40,876 nt of DNA from Roseococcus sp. (GTDB lineage: Bacteria > Pseudomonadota > Alphaproteobacteria > Acetobacterales > Acetobacteraceae): assembly GCF_019747315.1 (NCBI RefSeq), contig NZ_JAIEQY010000275.1, positions 1-40,876 on the forward strand, written 5' to 3'. A program made the position numbers and the translations under genes. The notes beneath the pieces are model-generated. The model did no database searches. It saw only the letters and a program-made list of their open reading frames with translations, and was not told the origin of the DNA. Shown piece after piece: positions 1 through 9,722 of this stretch; within the stretch, counting starts at the first letter, position 1, and every line of letters begins with the position of its first letter.

Positions 1-2
1 GG

Positions 3-491
3 ACCATTCTGCATCATGAAATCGCCATTTTGGCGCTGGGCTTGGTGCTGCTGGCGATGCTCTGGGGTGCCCCTAACCAAGTCGCGCTGCACACCTATCT
101 GGTGCTCTACGTCATGCGACAAAGTGCGAAGATCAACATTTATCTGGGCGCGCGGAACCTGGGCGAAAGCATGCTGCCGCCGCACCTCACCCACCTTGCG
201 AGCTATTTTCGCAGGGGCAGCATGAATGCGCTCTTCCCCGTCTCCGTGACGGGCGGGACCATCGCCGTGGTGGTGCTGGTGCAGCACGGGCTGGGCGCCG
301 GCGATTTCGAGGCCGCCGCCTTTACGCTGCTGGCCGCGCTGATGGCGCTGGCGGTGATCGAGCATTGGTTCCTGATGCTGCCCCTGCCGCTTGATGGTCT
401 CTGGACCTGGGGGCGGCCGGGCCATGCCAGTACCCAGACGGCCCCATGCCCGACGCATGCGGAAACGGCTCGGCTGCCGCTGCGGCCATGA
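3..491 (+). CDS. puhE: PuhE, putative photosynthetic complex assembly protein (5' partial)
   Basis: The frame is open from the left edge of the window, so the gene starts upstream; the first ATG in frame (position 30) is internal. The visible part is the C-terminal half of a PuhE (DUF3623) membrane protein. A hydrophobic helix carries the characteristic WGAPNQV stretch, followed by a loop with [12 protein letters not shown] and HLASYFRR, then two more hydrophobic helices (residues around [11 protein letters not shown] and [20 protein letters not shown]) and a short polar tail. PuhE is encoded in the puh/acsF/hemA neighbourhood of purple bacteria and affects photosystem assembly and bacteriochlorophyll flux; its biochemical role is not established. 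It is followed 23 bp later by hemA in the same direction, as in other photosynthesis clusters, except that acsF, often present next to puhE, is missing here. Identification is by recognised family motifs. Confidence 0.88.
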   Translation, partial: TILHHEIAILALGLVLLAMLWGAPNQVALHTYLVLYVMRQSAKINIYLGARNLGESMLPPHLTHLASYFRRGSMNALFPVSVTGGTIAVVVLVQHGLGAGDFEAAAFTLLAALMALAVIEHWFLMLPLPLDGLWTWGRPGHASTQTAPCPTHAETARLPLRP

Positions 492-514
492 AGAAACCAG
501 AGGAAGGCCCGACG

Positions 515-1726
515 ATGAACTACGATACCCTGTTCCGCACGCAACTCGACGGCCTTCGCAAGGAGGGGCGCTACCGGGTCTTCGCCGACCTCGAACGCCA
601 GGCCGGCGCCTTCCCGCGCGCGAAGTTCCATGGCTCCAGCGGTGTCGGCGAAGTCACGGTCTGGTGCTCCAACGACTATCTGTGCATGGGGCAGAATCGC
701 AAGGTGCTTTCCGCCATGCATGAGGCGCTGGACCGCAGCGGCGCGGGCGCCGGCGGCACGCGCAACATCGGCGGCACCAACCATGAGCATATCCTGCTGG
801 AGCGTGAACTGGCCGATCTGCACGGCAAGGAAGCGGCGCTGCTCTTCAACTCCGGCTACATGTCGAACTGGGCGACGCTCTCCACGCTGGCCTCGCGCCT
901 GCCGGGCTGCGTCGTGCTCTCTGACGAGTTGAACCATGCCTCGATGATCGAGGGCATCCGCCACAGCCGTGCCGAGTGCATCGTCTGGAAGCACAACGAC
1001 CTCGCCGATCTCCGCGAGAAGCTCGCCGCCATTCCGGCCGAGACGCCGAAGCTGATCGCCTTCGAGAGCGTCTACTCCATGGATGGCGACGTCGCCCCCA
1101 TCCACGCCATCTGCGACCTGGCCGACGAATTCGGCGCCATGACCTACCTGGACGAAGTGCATGCGGTCGGCCTCTATGGCGCGCGCGGCGGCGGCATCTC
1201 GGAGCGCGATGGCGCGCAGCATCGCCTGACGGTGATCGAGGGCACGCTGGCCAAGGCCTTCGGTGTGATCGGCGGCTATATCGCGGGCTCCACCGACATG
1301 GTGGATTTCGTGCGCAGCTTCGCCTCGGGCTTCATCTTCTCGACCTCGCTGCCGCCGGCCGTCGCCGCCGGTGCGGCTGCCAGCATCCGCCACCTGAAGG
1401 AAAGCAGCGTGGAGCGCGAGCGCATGCATGAGCGCGTGGCCCAGGTGCGCGCCAGGCTGGATGAGCTGCAGATCCCGCATCTCGACAACCCGAGCCACAT
1501 CGTGCCCGTGATGGTGTACGATGCCGTGCTCTGCAAGCAGATCAGCGACCTGCTGCTGGAGGAGCACGGCATCTATGTGCAGCCGATCAACTTCCCGACC
1601 GTGCCACGCGGCACGGAGCGGCTGCGCTTCACGCCCTCGCCCGCGCATACGGATGCGGATATTGATCATCTGATGTCGGCGCTGCAGCAGGTCTGGGCGC
1701 GCTTCCAGCCGCGGCGAGTCACCTGA
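515..1726 (+). CDS. hemA: 5-aminolevulinate synthase
   Basis: HemA condenses glycine with succinyl-CoA to 5-aminolevulinate, the committed step of alphaproteobacterial tetrapyrrole synthesis, in the cytosol with pyridoxal phosphate. The 403-residue product matches the family length. It begins MNYDTLF, has the glycine-rich [13 protein letters not shown] segment, the [10 protein letters not shown] cofactor-binding motif, and the PLP lysine in TLAKAFG (about K247). The ATG at 515 was chosen because it gives the usual N terminus and follows AGGAAGG at 501-507. An in-frame ATG at 488 overlaps the puhE stop but would add nine residues lacking family similarity. Placement inside the photosynthesis cluster implies co-expression with bacteriochlorophyll genes; a second housekeeping hemA elsewhere is possible but not visible here. 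bchI follows after two bases. Confidence 0.97.
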   Translation: MNYDTLFRTQLDGLRKEGRYRVFADLERQAGAFPRAKFHGSSGVGEVTVWCSNDYLCMGQNRKVLSAMHEALDRSGAGAGGTRNIGGTNHEHILLERELADLHGKEAALLFNSGYMSNWATLSTLASRLPGCVVLSDELNHASMIEGIRHSRAECIVWKHNDLADLREKLAAIPAETPKLIAFESVYSMDGDVAPIHAICDLADEFGAMTYLDEVHAVGLYGARGGGISERDGAQHRLTVIEGTLAKAFGVIGGYIAGSTDMVDFVRSFASGFIFSTSLPPAVAAGAAASIRHLKESSVERERMHERVAQVRARLDELQIPHLDNPSHIVPVMVYDAVLCKQISDLLLEEHGIYVQPINFPTVPRGTERLRFTPSPAHTDADIDHLMSALQQVWARFQPRRVT

Positions 1727-1728
1727 AT

Positions 1729-2838
1729 ATGGATGGTGCGATCATCGCAGCCAGGCCCAAGGCGCCCCGCGCGGCGCGCAAGCCCGGCGCGGTGCGCAAG
1801 CCCCCTGCGGCCGCACCGCCTGGACCCAGGCTCGTCTTCCCCTTCACGGCCATTGTCGGCCAGGAGGAGCTTCGCCTGTCGTTGACGCTTTGCGCGGTGG
1901 ATCCGAGCATCGGCGGCGTGCTGGCGCTGGGCGATCGTGGCACCGGCAAATCCACCGCGATCCGTGCGCTGGCGGCGCTGCTGCCGCCCATGCGCGCGGT
2001 GCGCGGCTGCGCCTATCATTGCGAGCCGGGCAAGCCCACGCCCGGCTGCGAGGTTTGCAACCGCGGCAAGCCCGAAGCCGTGACGATCCCCGTGCCCGTG
2101 GTGGACCTGCCGCTCGGCGCCTCGGAGGACCGCGTGGTCGGTGCGCTCGATCTGGAAAAGGCGCTGAGCCAGGGCCAGAAGGCCTTCGAGCCCGGCCTGC
2201 TGGCCCGCGCCCATCGCGGCTTCCTCTACATCGACGAGGTGAATCTGCTGGAGGACCATCTGGTGGACCTTCTGCTCGATGTCGCCGCCTCCGGCGAGAA
2301 TGTGGTGGAGCGCGACGGCCTCAGCATCCGGCACCCGGCGCGCTTCGTGCTGGTCGGCAGCGGCAATCCGGAAGAGGGCGAGTTGCGCCCGCAATTGCTG
2401 GACCGCTTCGGCCTTTCGGTCGAGGTAATGACGCCGACCGATTTGCCGACGCGCATCGACGTGATCAAGCGCCGCGATGCCTTCGAGCGTGATCCGCCGG
2501 CCTTCTGCGCGCTCTGGCAGCCGGAGGAGGAGGCGCTGCGCACCCGCATCCTGGCCGGACGCGCCCTGTTGCCGCGCGTGGTGATGGATGATGCCGTGCT
2601 GGAAATGGCCGCGAAGCTCTGCATCACCGCCGGCACGGATGGGCTGCGCGGTGAACTCACCCTGATGCGCACCGCCCGCGCGCTCGCCGCCTTCGAGGGG
2701 GCGGAGCATGTGACGCTGGAGCATCTGCGCCGCCTGTCGCCGCTCGCCCTGCGTCACCGCCTGCGCCGCAATCCGCTGGATGACGCGGTGGCCACCACCC
2801 GCGTGGCGCGCGCCGTGACGGAAGTCTTCGGGCCGTGA
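1729..2838 (+). CDS. bchI: Magnesium chelatase subunit I (AAA+ ATPase)
   Basis: BchI is the AAA+ motor of the BchI-BchD-BchH magnesium chelatase, which inserts Mg2+ into protoporphyrin IX, the first step committed to bacteriochlorophyll. The 369-residue protein has the Walker A loop GDRGTGKST (residues 68-76), the family-typical [18 protein letters not shown] block, a Walker B at [13 protein letters not shown], and the sensor/arginine region [19 protein letters not shown]. An insertion with clustered cysteines (HCEPGK...CEVC) after Walker A is also seen in many alphaproteobacterial BchI proteins. The first 34 residues are basic and Ala/Pro-rich. The start lies two bases after the hemA stop and has no clear Shine-Dalgarno sequence, so translation is probably coupled to hemA. 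The stop overlaps the bchD GTG start by four bases. Confidence 0.97.
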   Translation: MDGAIIAARPKAPRAARKPGAVRKPPAAAPPGPRLVFPFTAIVGQEELRLSLTLCAVDPSIGGVLALGDRGTGKSTAIRALAALLPPMRAVRGCAYHCEPGKPTPGCEVCNRGKPEAVTIPVPVVDLPLGASEDRVVGALDLEKALSQGQKAFEPGLLARAHRGFLYIDEVNLLEDHLVDLLLDVAASGENVVERDGLSIRHPARFVLVGSGNPEEGELRPQLLDRFGLSVEVMTPTDLPTRIDVIKRRDAFERDPPAFCALWQPEEEALRTRILAGRALLPRVVMDDAVLEMAAKLCITAGTDGLRGELTLMRTARALAAFEGAEHVTLEHLRRLSPLALRHRLRRNPLDDAVATTRVARAVTEVFGP

Positions 2839-4502
2839 CCAGCCCGGCGCCGGGAGACGACTCGGCGATGGCCGCCTGCCTCCTGGCGGTGGACCCGGAA
2901 GGGCTTGGCGGCGCCATCCTGCGCTGCCGCCCGGGCGTGGAGCGCGACCGCTGGCTGGCCACGCTGCGCGCCCTGCTGCCCGAGGCCACGCCCATCCGCC
3001 GCCTGCCGCCCGGCATCGGCGATGACGCGTTGCTGGGCGGGCTGGATCTCTCGGCCACGCTGGCGCGCGGCCTGCCGGTGCAGCGCGCCGGCCTGCTGGA
3101 AGCCACCGCCCATGGCGTGCTGGTCATGCCCATGGCCGAGCGCCTCTCCCGCGCCACGGCCGCCCGGCTGACCGCGGGGCAGGAGGCGCATTGCTACGCC
3201 ATGGTGGCGCTGGATGAGGGCATCGAGGATGAGGCGCCACCGCCCGCCCTGGCCGATCGCCTGGCCTTCCTGCCCGATCTCCGCGCCCCGCCGGGCGCCG
3301 CGCCCTTCCATGGCGGCCAGGTCGCCGCCGCCCGGGCGCGGCTGAACCGCGTGGAGACGGATGACGCGCTGATCGAGGCCATCCTTGGCACCGCCATGGC
3401 CGTGGGCATTGCTTCGCTGCGCGCACCTGGCCTGGCCCTGCGCGCGGCCCGCGCCGCCGCCGCCCTGCATGGCCGGACCAGCCCGAGCAGCGAGGATGTG
3501 CAGCTCGCCGTGCGGCTGGTCCTGGCGCCGCGCGCCACCATGCTGCCCGCCCCGCCCGAGGAAGCCCCGCCCGAGGAGCAGCCTGCGCCCGAATCCCAAC
3601 CCGAGCAGGAAAAGCAGCCCCAGACCTCCGACAAGATGGAGGATGTGGTGCTCCAGGCCGAGCGCGCGGCCCTGCCAGCGCAGCTTCTCGCCACCCTCGC
3701 CGCCGCCGGGCTGCGCGCCCGCACGCCGAGCGCCGGCCGTGAAGGCGCGGAGCGGATCTCGCTCAAGCGCGGCCGCCCCATCGGCAGCCGCCCGGGCGAG
3801 CCGCGCAACGGCGCTCGCATCGCCCTGCTGGAGACGCTTCGTGCCGCGGTGCCCTGGCAGAAGCTGCGCCCGCGCCCCGAGCATGCGCGCATCGCTGTCC
3901 GGCGCGAGGATTTTCGGATCCAGCGCTTCCGCGAGAACACCGAGAGCACCGCGATCTTCGTGGTGGACGCCTCCGGCTCTGCCGCGCTGCACCGGCTGGC
4001 CGAGGCCAAGGGCGCGGTCGAACTGCTGCTCGCCGAATGCTATGCGCGGCGGGATCGCGTGGCGGTCATCGCCTTCCGCGGCAAGGCGGCCGAGATGCTG
4101 CTGCCGCCCACGCAATCTTTGGTGCGGGCCAAGCGGGCGCTCGCCGGCCTGCCCGGGGGTGGGGCGAGTCCTCTCGCCTCGGGCCTCGATGGCGCGCTGA
4201 CCCTGGCGCGGCTGGAGCGCCGGGCCGGGCGCACGCCGCTCATCGTCGTGCTGACCGATGGGCGGGCCAATATGGCGCGCGATGGCCGCACGGGCCGACC
4301 CATCGCCGAGGAGGATGCGCTGGCGGTGGCCAAGCTCCTCAGCGCCGAGAAGCACAGCACCCTGATCGTGGATACGGCGCCGCGTCCGCAGCCCTTTTCC
4401 AGTACGCTGGCGGCCGCCGCCGGCGGGCGCTGCCTGCCGCTGCCGCAGGCCGGCGCCCAGGCCCTGGCGGGGGCCGTGCGCATCGGGATGGCGGCCGCAT
4501 GA
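2835..4502 (+). CDS. bchD: Magnesium chelatase subunit D
   Basis: BchD is the scaffold subunit that pairs with the BchI hexamer and docks the complex on BchH. The 555-residue product has an N-terminal degenerate AAA+ domain (about 1-230) without a usable P-loop, then a Pro/Glu/Gln-rich linker (about 235-270, [19 protein letters not shown]), and a C-terminal integrin-I/von Willebrand A domain (about 360-555). That domain carries the metal-ion adhesion motif DASGS and the later conserved threonine/aspartate in [14 protein letters not shown]. Length and domain order are those of purple-bacterial BchD. A GTG start at 2835 overlaps the bchI stop (GTGA), giving tight translational coupling and 1:1-type expression. 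The stop overlaps the bchO ATG in the same way (ATGA). Confidence 0.96.
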   Translation: MTSPAPGDDSAMAACLLAVDPEGLGGAILRCRPGVERDRWLATLRALLPEATPIRRLPPGIGDDALLGGLDLSATLARGLPVQRAGLLEATAHGVLVMPMAERLSRATAARLTAGQEAHCYAMVALDEGIEDEAPPPALADRLAFLPDLRAPPGAAPFHGGQVAAARARLNRVETDDALIEAILGTAMAVGIASLRAPGLALRAARAAAALHGRTSPSSEDVQLAVRLVLAPRATMLPAPPEEAPPEEQPAPESQPEQEKQPQTSDKMEDVVLQAERAALPAQLLATLAAAGLRARTPSAGREGAERISLKRGRPIGSRPGEPRNGARIALLETLRAAVPWQKLRPRPEHARIAVRREDFRIQRFRENTESTAIFVVDASGSAALHRLAEAKGAVELLLAECYARRDRVAVIAFRGKAAEMLLPPTQSLVRAKRALAGLPGGGASPLASGLDGALTLARLERRAGRTPLIVVLTDGRANMARDGRTGRPIAEEDALAVAKLLSAEKHSTLIVDTAPRPQPFSSTLAAAAGGRCLPLPQAGAQALAGAVRIGMAAA

Positions 4503-5389
4503 GCCTCGCCCTGGCGCTGGACGGAGAGGCCATCAGCGCTGATTGGGCGGAGGCGGGCGACTGGCCGCACCGGGAAGCGAGCCGCTTCCTGCATGCCGGC
4601 GGGCTGCGCTGGCATGTGCAGGTGATGGGTGAGGGGCCCGTGGTGCTCTTGTTGCACGGGACCGGCGCCTCCACCCATTCCTGGCGTGCGCTGATGCCCT
4701 TGCTGGCGCGGCGCTTTACCGTCGTCGCGCCCGATCTGCCGGGGCAGGGGTTCTCGGTGCCCGCGCCCAGCGCCACCTTTTCCATCGAGGGCATGGCGGC
4801 CGCACTCGCCGCGCTGCTGGCGGCGCTGGGTGTCCAGCCCAGCCTGGTTGTCGGCCATTCGGCGGGTGCCGCGCTGGGGGCGCGGATGTGCCTGGATGGC
4901 AGCATCGCGCCCGCGCGGCTCGTCTCCATCAACGGTGCCTTGCTGCCGCTGGGCGGCTGGGCGGGCCAGCTTTTCTCGCCCCTCGCGCGGCTCATGGTGA
5001 AGCTTCCGGGCATGCCGCGCCTCTTCGCCTGGCGCGCCGCGGATGCGGCCGTCGTGCGCCGCCTGCTGGACGACACCGGCTCGAAGCTGGATGCCGCCGG
5101 CGTCGAGCTCTACGCCCGCCTCTTCCGCCGGCCGGAGCATGTGGCCGGCACGCTCGGCATGATGGCCGCCTGGGGCCTGCCCGCCCTCTCGCGGGACCTG
5201 CCGCGGCTGGCCACGCCGCTGACCCTCATCATCGGCCAGCGGGACCGCACGATAAGGCCGACCGAGGCGCGTCGCCTCCATCGGATGCTGCCGCAGGCGC
5301 GTATCATCGCCCTGCCGGGACTTGGCCATCTGGCCCATGAGGAGGCGCCGGAGAGCGTCCTTCATGCGATTTTGGAGGAATTGCCATGA
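4499..5389 (+). CDS. bchO: BchO, alpha/beta hydrolase, putative magnesium chelatase accessory protein
   Basis: This 296-residue alpha/beta-hydrolase is encoded directly after bchID, the standard position of bchO. Visible features are the oxyanion-hole HGTGAS motif, the nucleophile elbow VVGHSAGAALG, and the C-terminal acid/histidine pair around IIGQRDRT and GLGHLAHEEAPE, so a Ser-Asp-His triad appears intact. The role in vivo is unsettled: the gene is conserved with magnesium chelatase and is usually described as an accessory factor, but no substrate is firmly known. The ATG at 4499 overlaps the bchD stop by four bases. A longer upstream reading frame exists but overlaps bchD extensively and has no family similarity. 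The crtB ATG overlaps its stop. Confidence 0.92.
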   Translation: MSLALALDGEAISADWAEAGDWPHREASRFLHAGGLRWHVQVMGEGPVVLLLHGTGASTHSWRALMPLLARRFTVVAPDLPGQGFSVPAPSATFSIEGMAAALAALLAALGVQPSLVVGHSAGAALGARMCLDGSIAPARLVSINGALLPLGGWAGQLFSPLARLMVKLPGMPRLFAWRAADAAVVRRLLDDTGSKLDAAGVELYARLFRRPEHVAGTLGMMAAWGLPALSRDLPRLATPLTLIIGQRDRTIRPTEARRLHRMLPQARIIALPGLGHLAHEEAPESVLHAILEELP

Positions 5390-6420
5390 GTGCCAACTAC
5401 GAGGCCGACCTGGCCGCCTGCCGCGACCTGCTGCGCGTCGGCTCCAAGAGCTTCCACGCCGCCTCGCTCCTCCTGCCGCGCCGCGTGCGGGACCCGGCGA
5501 CGGCGCTCTACGCCTTTTGCCGCCTGGGCGATGACGCGGTGGATGACGCGGCCGACCCCTCCGAGGGCCTGGCCGAGATGCGCACGCGGCTCGATGCCGC
5601 CTATCGCGGCGCGCCGCTGAACCACCCCGCCGACCGCGCCTTCGCCCATGTGGTCGAGGCGCATGAGATGCCGCGCGAATTGCCCGAGGCGCTGCTGGAC
5701 GGCTTCGCCTGGGATGCCTCGGGCCGGCGCTATGAGACGCTGGATGATGTGCATGGCTATGCCGCGCGCGTGGCCGGCACGGTGGGCGCCATGATGACGT
5801 TGCTGATGGGCGTGCGCCGCCACGCGGCCCTGGCGCGCGCGACGGATCTCGGCACCGCCATGCAGCTCACCAACATCGCGCGCGATGTGGGCGAGGATGC
5901 GCGCAATGGCCGCCTTTACCTGCCGCGCCAATGGCTGCGCGAGGCCGATGTGGACCCGGATGCCTTCCTCGCCGCGCCGCGCTTTTCCGCTGGCATTGCC
6001 AGTGTCACGGCGCGTCTTCTGGCTGAGGCGGGGCGTCTTTACGCGCGCGCGGAAGCCGGTATCCCCATGCTGCCGCGCGATTGCCGGCCGGCGATCCGCG
6101 CCGCGCACAACATCTATGCCGAGATCGGCGCCGAGGTGGTGCGCGCGGGCTATGACAGCGTGTCCCGCCGCGCTGTCGTTTCCTCCAAGCGCAAGCTGGC
6201 CTTGCTGGCCCGCGCCTGGCTGCCTTCCATGCCGCGCCGCGCCGTGGCGCCGGAGCCGCCGCTGGCCGCCAATGCCTATCTGGTGCAGGCGGTGCCGGCG
6301 ACGGAGCTCGCCATCTCCGAGCAGAGCCTGGGCGACCGCATCGGTTGGGCGATCGAGCTCTTCTCCCAACTGGATGAGCGGCAGCGCCTGGCGGATGCCG
6401 AGACGCCGCAAGCCGGCTGA
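5386..6420 (+). CDS. crtB: Phytoene synthase
   Basis: CrtB joins two geranylgeranyl diphosphates head to head to make 15-cis-phytoene, the first committed step toward spirilloxanthin-type carotenoids. The 344-residue protein shows the family's two aspartate-rich diphosphate/Mg-binding motifs: DDAVDD near residue 46 and DVGEDARNGRLYLP near residue 165. It also has the squalene/phytoene-synthase signature around AMQLTNIARDVGED and the upstream YAFCRLGDD block. The ATG at 5386 overlaps the bchO stop (ATGA), and GGAGGAA lies shortly upstream. The gene is separated from crtE, crtF and crtC (19621-21578), and its usual partner crtI is not adjacent, so carotenoid genes are split between transcription units. 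It ends exactly where the convergent downstream gene ends, with no bases between the two stop codons and no visible terminator. Confidence 0.96.
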   Translation: MSANYEADLAACRDLLRVGSKSFHAASLLLPRRVRDPATALYAFCRLGDDAVDDAADPSEGLAEMRTRLDAAYRGAPLNHPADRAFAHVVEAHEMPRELPEALLDGFAWDASGRRYETLDDVHGYAARVAGTVGAMMTLLMGVRRHAALARATDLGTAMQLTNIARDVGEDARNGRLYLPRQWLREADVDPDAFLAAPRFSAGIASVTARLLAEAGRLYARAEAGIPMLPRDCRPAIRAAHNIYAEIGAEVVRAGYDSVSRRAVVSSKRKLALLARAWLPSMPRRAVAPEPPLAANAYLVQAVPATELAISEQSLGDRIGWAIELFSQLDERQRLADAETPQAG

Positions 6421-7191
6421 TCAGGCGATCAGCCGCCGGTAGAGATGCCAGGTGGCGTGGCCCAGCAGCGGCAGCACCACGGCGAGGCCGACGAAGAGCA
6501 GCGCCATGCCCGCCGCCAGCAGCCCGGCCACGATCACGCCCCAGACCAGCAGGACCGCCCAGTTGGCCCGGAACGTGGCCAAGGAGATGCGCATCGCCTT
6601 GCCCGGCGTGACGTCGCGGTCCAGCAGCATGGGGAAGGAGACGATGCTGAGCGCCAGCACCAGCACGGCGAAAGCAGCACCCACCAGATTGCCCAGGAGG
6701 ATGAGAACCAGCCCCTGCCGCGTGCCCAGAACCTCATTCCACAGGGCCTGTGGCCCTGCCGGCACCGCATCCCCCATGGTCGCCCAATAGAGGCCGCGCG
6801 CGCTCAGCAGCCAGAGCACGAAGATGCCAAGCAGCAAGACCCCGAGTGCGACGATGGACAGGATGGCGGGTGACCGCAGCACGCCGAACATATCGGCCCA
6901 GCCCACACTCAGCCCCGCCTCGCGCCGCCGGCTGAGCTCGTAGATGCCCAGCGCCGCCAGCGGGCCGAGCAGCGCGAAGCCGGCCAGCAGCGGGTAGACC
7001 ATCGGCAGGAGGTGGCTGCCCGCCGCAGCGCTGCCCAGGATGAAGCCCAGCACCGGATAGATCAGGCAAAGGAAGATGATTTGCGTCGGGGCCGCGGTAA
7101 AATCCGCCCAGCCCGCGCGGAGGGCCGCACCGAGATCGGCGACGGTGATGCGCCGGATCCGAGCCTCCGTCCCATCCCAGCCTTGGGCCAT
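6421..7191 (-). CDS. DUF2189-type integral membrane protein
   Basis: A 256-residue polytopic membrane protein. After a polar N terminus, the segment IRRITVADLGAALRAGWADF precedes the first membrane helix; the order resembles the DUF2189 family (predicted inner-membrane proteins of unknown function). About six hydrophobic helices can be seen, including TQIIFLCLIYPVLGFILG, LLAGFALLGPLAALGIY, ILSIVALGVLLLGIFVLWLL and a C-terminal pair ending AVVLPLLGHATWHLYRRLI. The ATG at 7191 was chosen over an earlier in-frame start at 7305 because AAGGAG lies about eight bases upstream and the longer version adds a basic, non-conserved leader. It sits convergent to crtB and divergent from bchE, so it interrupts the photosynthesis genes. 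Nothing in the sequence indicates a photosynthetic function. Confidence 0.8.
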   Translation of the reverse strand: MAQGWDGTEARIRRITVADLGAALRAGWADFTAAPTQIIFLCLIYPVLGFILGSAAAGSHLLPMVYPLLAGFALLGPLAALGIYELSRRREAGLSVGWADMFGVLRSPAILSIVALGVLLLGIFVLWLLSARGLYWATMGDAVPAGPQALWNEVLGTRQGLVLILLGNLVGAAFAVLVLALSIVSFPMLLDRDVTPGKAMRISLATFRANWAVLLVWGVIVAGLLAAGMALLFVGLAVVLPLLGHATWHLYRRLIA

Positions 7192-7270
7192 CGTCACGTC
7201 TCCTTGCCGGCACAGCAGGCACAACGCGCGATGGCGCGCAGGGTGACGCGCCCTGCGGGAAATCCGTGTT

Positions 7271-7284
7271 TTGCGCCACATCAA
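7271..7284 (+). promoter_or_regulatory. FNR/FnrL-like site upstream of bchE
   Basis: The 14-mer TTGCGCCACATCAA matches the FNR-family consensus TTGAT-N4-ATCAA at 8 of 10 specified positions: the right half is perfect and the left half retains TTG. It lies about 55 bp before the bchE start, a plausible operator position. BchE is an oxygen-sensitive radical SAM enzyme, and oxygen-responsive control of bchE is known in other purple bacteria, so the site makes sense. The assignment is by motif only. An overlapping TGT-N8-ACA at 7267-7280 has the wrong spacing for a standard PpsR box. The remainder of 7192-7339 shows no other clear element. Confidence 0.4.
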
Positions 7285-7339
7285 GGAGGCGTCGCGGCGC
7301 CGCACCTAGGCTTCCTTTCGGAAGGCAGAAAGGCGCAAC

Positions 7340-8932
7340 ATGCGGATCGTCCTCGTTCATCCGAACTATCATTCCGGCGGTGCTGAGATCGCCGGAAACT
7401 GGCCGCCCGCCTGGGTGGCCTATCTGGCTGGATATCTCAAGGCGGGCGGCTACACCGACATCACCTTCATCGACGCCATGACCAACCACCTGAGCGATGA
7501 GCAGGTGCGCGAGCTGCTGGCGCGGGCGCAGCCCGATGTGATCGGCGCAACTGCCATCACGCCTGCGATCTACAAGGCCGAGGCCCTGTTGAAGATCGCG
7601 AAGGACGTCTGCCCCGACGCCGTCACCGTGCTGGGCGGCATCCACGGCACCTTCATGTATCAGCAGGTCCTGGCCGAGGCGCCCTGGATTGACGCCATCG
7701 TGCGCGGCGAGGGCGAGCAGGTCTTCCTCGACCTCGTGCGTTGCGTGGACGCCGGCCACTGGATGGAGGAGCGGCACCAGGTAAAGGGGCTTGCCTTCCT
7801 CGATGGCCAGAAGGTCGTGGCCACGCCCGCCGCCCCCACCATCAAGGATCTGGACCGGATCACGCCGGATTGGGGCGTGCTCGAATGGAGCAAGTACATC
7901 TACATCCCGAAGGGCCGGCGCGTTGCGATTCCGAACCTGGCGCGCGGCTGCCCCTTCACCTGCTCCTTCTGCAGCCAGTGGAAATTCTGGCGCGATTATC
8001 GCGTGCGCGACCCCAGGAAGGTGGTGGACGAGATCGAGACGCTGGTGCGCAACCACGACGTGGGCTTCTTCATCCTGGCCGATGAGGAACCCACCATCCA
8101 CCGCAAGAAGTTCATCCAGTTCTGCGAGCTGATGATCGAGCGCAACCTGCCGGTGGAATGGGGCATCAACACCCGCGTCACCGACATCCTGCGCGATGAG
8201 GAGCTGCTTCCGATGTACCGCAAGGCGGGCCTCGTCCATGTCTCGCTCGGCACCGAGGCGGCGGCGCAGCTGAAGCTGGACCGCTTCAACAAGGAAACCA
8301 CGGTCGCGCAGAACAAGAAGGCGATCGAGCTGCTGCGCCAGAACGGCATCGTCTCCGAGGCGCAGTTCATCGTGGGGCTGGAGAACGAGACGATCGAGAC
8401 GCTGGAGGAAACCTACCAGATGGCGCGGGACTGGAATCCCGACATGGCGAACTGGGCCATGTACACGCCCTGGCCCTTCAGCGACCTGTTCCGCGAGCTG
8501 GGCGACAAGGTCGAGGTCTTCGACTTCGACAAGTACAACTTCGTGACCCCCATCATGAAGCCCGACGCCATGGACCGCGCCACGCTGCTGGACCGCGTGA
8601 TGAACAATTACCGGCGCTTCTACATGAACAAGGCGTTGTTCCAGTATCCCTGGACGCGCGACAAGCGGCGGCGGAGCTACCTGCTGGGCTGTCTGAAGGC
8701 CTTCCTGAAATCAGGCTTCGAGCGGAAATTCTACGACCTCGGCCGCGTCGGCTATTGGGGGCCGCAATCGAAGAAGAAGGTGGATTTCCACTTCGATGCC
8801 ACGCGCAAGCTGGATGCCGAGGCGCGTGACTGGAAGAACGCGCCGCCCCGCAAGCGCGAGGTGGTGAGAGCCTGCGGCGGCGGCGAGGGACAGCTCACAG
8901 AGGCGCAGATGAACGAGAAGCGCGATGGCTGA
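7340..8932 (+). CDS. bchE: Mg-protoporphyrin IX monomethyl ester anaerobic (oxidative) cyclase
   Basis: BchE forms the isocyclic fifth ring of bacteriochlorophyll by a water-derived, oxygen-independent reaction. The 530-residue protein has the expected N-terminal cobalamin-binding-type domain (about 1-150, with [14 protein letters not shown] and VLGGIHGTF). The radical SAM core follows, with the [4Fe-4S] motif CPFTCSFC (C204, C208, C211), and then a long C-terminal region of the BchE subfamily ([21 protein letters not shown]). The family-typical start [20 protein letters not shown] fixes the ATG at 7340; GAAAGG lies just upstream. It overlaps bchJ by eight bases, so the two are translated together. 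The aerobic cyclase gene acsF is not in the window, so this is the only ring-closing enzyme seen here. Confidence 0.97.
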   Translation: MRIVLVHPNYHSGGAEIAGNWPPAWVAYLAGYLKAGGYTDITFIDAMTNHLSDEQVRELLARAQPDVIGATAITPAIYKAEALLKIAKDVCPDAVTVLGGIHGTFMYQQVLAEAPWIDAIVRGEGEQVFLDLVRCVDAGHWMEERHQVKGLAFLDGQKVVATPAAPTIKDLDRITPDWGVLEWSKYIYIPKGRRVAIPNLARGCPFTCSFCSQWKFWRDYRVRDPRKVVDEIETLVRNHDVGFFILADEEPTIHRKKFIQFCELMIERNLPVEWGINTRVTDILRDEELLPMYRKAGLVHVSLGTEAAAQLKLDRFNKETTVAQNKKAIELLRQNGIVSEAQFIVGLENETIETLEETYQMARDWNPDMANWAMYTPWPFSDLFRELGDKVEVFDFDKYNFVTPIMKPDAMDRATLLDRVMNNYRRFYMNKALFQYPWTRDKRRRSYLLGCLKAFLKSGFERKFYDLGRVGYWGPQSKKKVDFHFDATRKLDAEARDWKNAPPRKREVVRACGGGEGQLTEAQMNEKRDG

Positions 8933-9509
8933 GGCGCGCATCGGCCCCAACGCCATCATCCGCGTGGGTGAGGCGTTGGTGGCGATGCAGGGCAGGGATG
9001 TGGCGGCGGATGTCTTCGCCGCGGCCGGCCTGCGCCAGGCCTTCGGCGAGCCACCACAATCCATGGTGCCCGAGGCCCAGGTGACGCGCTTGCACACGGC
9101 GATGCGGGGCATGCTCGGCGTGAGACTGGCGCGGCTTGTCGGGGCGGAGGCCGGGCGGCGCACCGCGCATTACCTGCTGGGCCATCGCGTTCCGCGGCCA
9201 CTGGTGCTGCTGCTGCCGCGCCTGCCGGCCTGGCTCTCCGCACGTGTCCTGCTGCGGGCGGTATCGCAGCATTCCTGGACCTTCGCGGGCAGTGCCGATT
9301 TCTCGGCCCGTGTCGCGCGGCCGGTGGAGATCGGGCTGGCCGGCTGCGCCATCTGCCGCGATGCGCATGAACCTGGTCCGCTTTGCGATTACTATGGCGA
9401 GACCCTGGCCGGGCTGTTCCGCGCGCTGGTCTCGCGCGATTGCCTTGCGGCGCAGACCAGTTGCGCTGCAGCCGGTGCCAGCGCCTGCCGCTTCCAGCTC
9501 GCCTGGTGA
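8925..9509 (+). CDS. bchJ: BchJ, V4R-domain bacteriochlorophyll synthesis protein
   Basis: This 194-residue protein has the V4R fold, with the conserved [10 protein letters not shown] motif near residue 143 and C-terminal cysteines in [15 protein letters not shown]. bchJ commonly follows bchE, as here. It was first called the 4-vinyl reductase, but the true 8-vinyl reductases are BciA and BciB (and chlorophyllide oxidoreductase can also reduce the group). BchJ is now better seen as an accessory or substrate-handling factor; its exact role is open. The ATG at 8925 lies inside the last codons of bchE. Gene order and overlap suggest one bchEJ transcript, ending at the hairpin at 9606-9636. Confidence 0.92.
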   Translation: MAEARIGPNAIIRVGEALVAMQGRDVAADVFAAAGLRQAFGEPPQSMVPEAQVTRLHTAMRGMLGVRLARLVGAEAGRRTAHYLLGHRVPRPLVLLLPRLPAWLSARVLLRAVSQHSWTFAGSADFSARVARPVEIGLAGCAICRDAHEPGPLCDYYGETLAGLFRALVSRDCLAAQTSCAAAGASACRFQLAW

Positions 9510-9605
9510 TGCTGGGCCTGTGCGGCACGGGGTCCCAGACCCATGAATTTTCGGCTTTTTTGTCAAATGCTTGAGGCCGTCTGACGGCTTCAATACAAGG
9601 GGTCC

Positions 9606-9647
9606 GGGGTCCTCGGCCCCAGCTGCCGGAGGCCCCTCTTTCCCTTT
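9606..9647 (+). terminator. Probable terminator of bchEJ
   Basis: GGGGTCCTCGG (9606-9616) can pair with CCGGAGGCCCC (9626-9636) over eleven positions with one mismatch and two G-U pairs. TCTTTCCCTTT follows. The placement, about 100 bases after the bchJ stop and just before the oppositely oriented puf terminator, fits a rho-independent terminator for the + strand. Confidence 0.6.
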
Positions 9648-9668
9648 ATCCGCGAGGATCCGGGCAAG

Positions 9669-9700
9669 AAAAAACGCGGGAAGCTTGCGCCGCCCGCGTT
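9669..9700 (-). terminator. Rho-independent terminator of the crtEF-bchCXYZ-pufBALMC transcript
   Basis: On the minus strand AACGCGGG (9700-9693) pairs perfectly with CCCGCGTT (9680-9673) across a 12-base loop, and the stem runs into six consecutive T residues (plus-strand A run 9669-9674). It lies 23 bases after the pufC stop. With the + strand terminator at 9606-9647 it separates two convergent transcripts. Confidence 0.88.
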
Positions 9701-9722
9701 GTGGGGGAGTGGTCGCCCCTGC

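Noticed and set aside
203-1669. Long minus-strand open frame over hemA
   Set aside because: It overlaps puhE and hemA, has His/Arg/Gly-rich low-complexity composition and no family similarity; typical shadow in GC-rich DNA.
7267-7280. PpsR box upstream of bchE (TGT and ACA)
   Set aside because: Spacing is eight bases instead of twelve; the overlapping FNR-like motif is a better reading.
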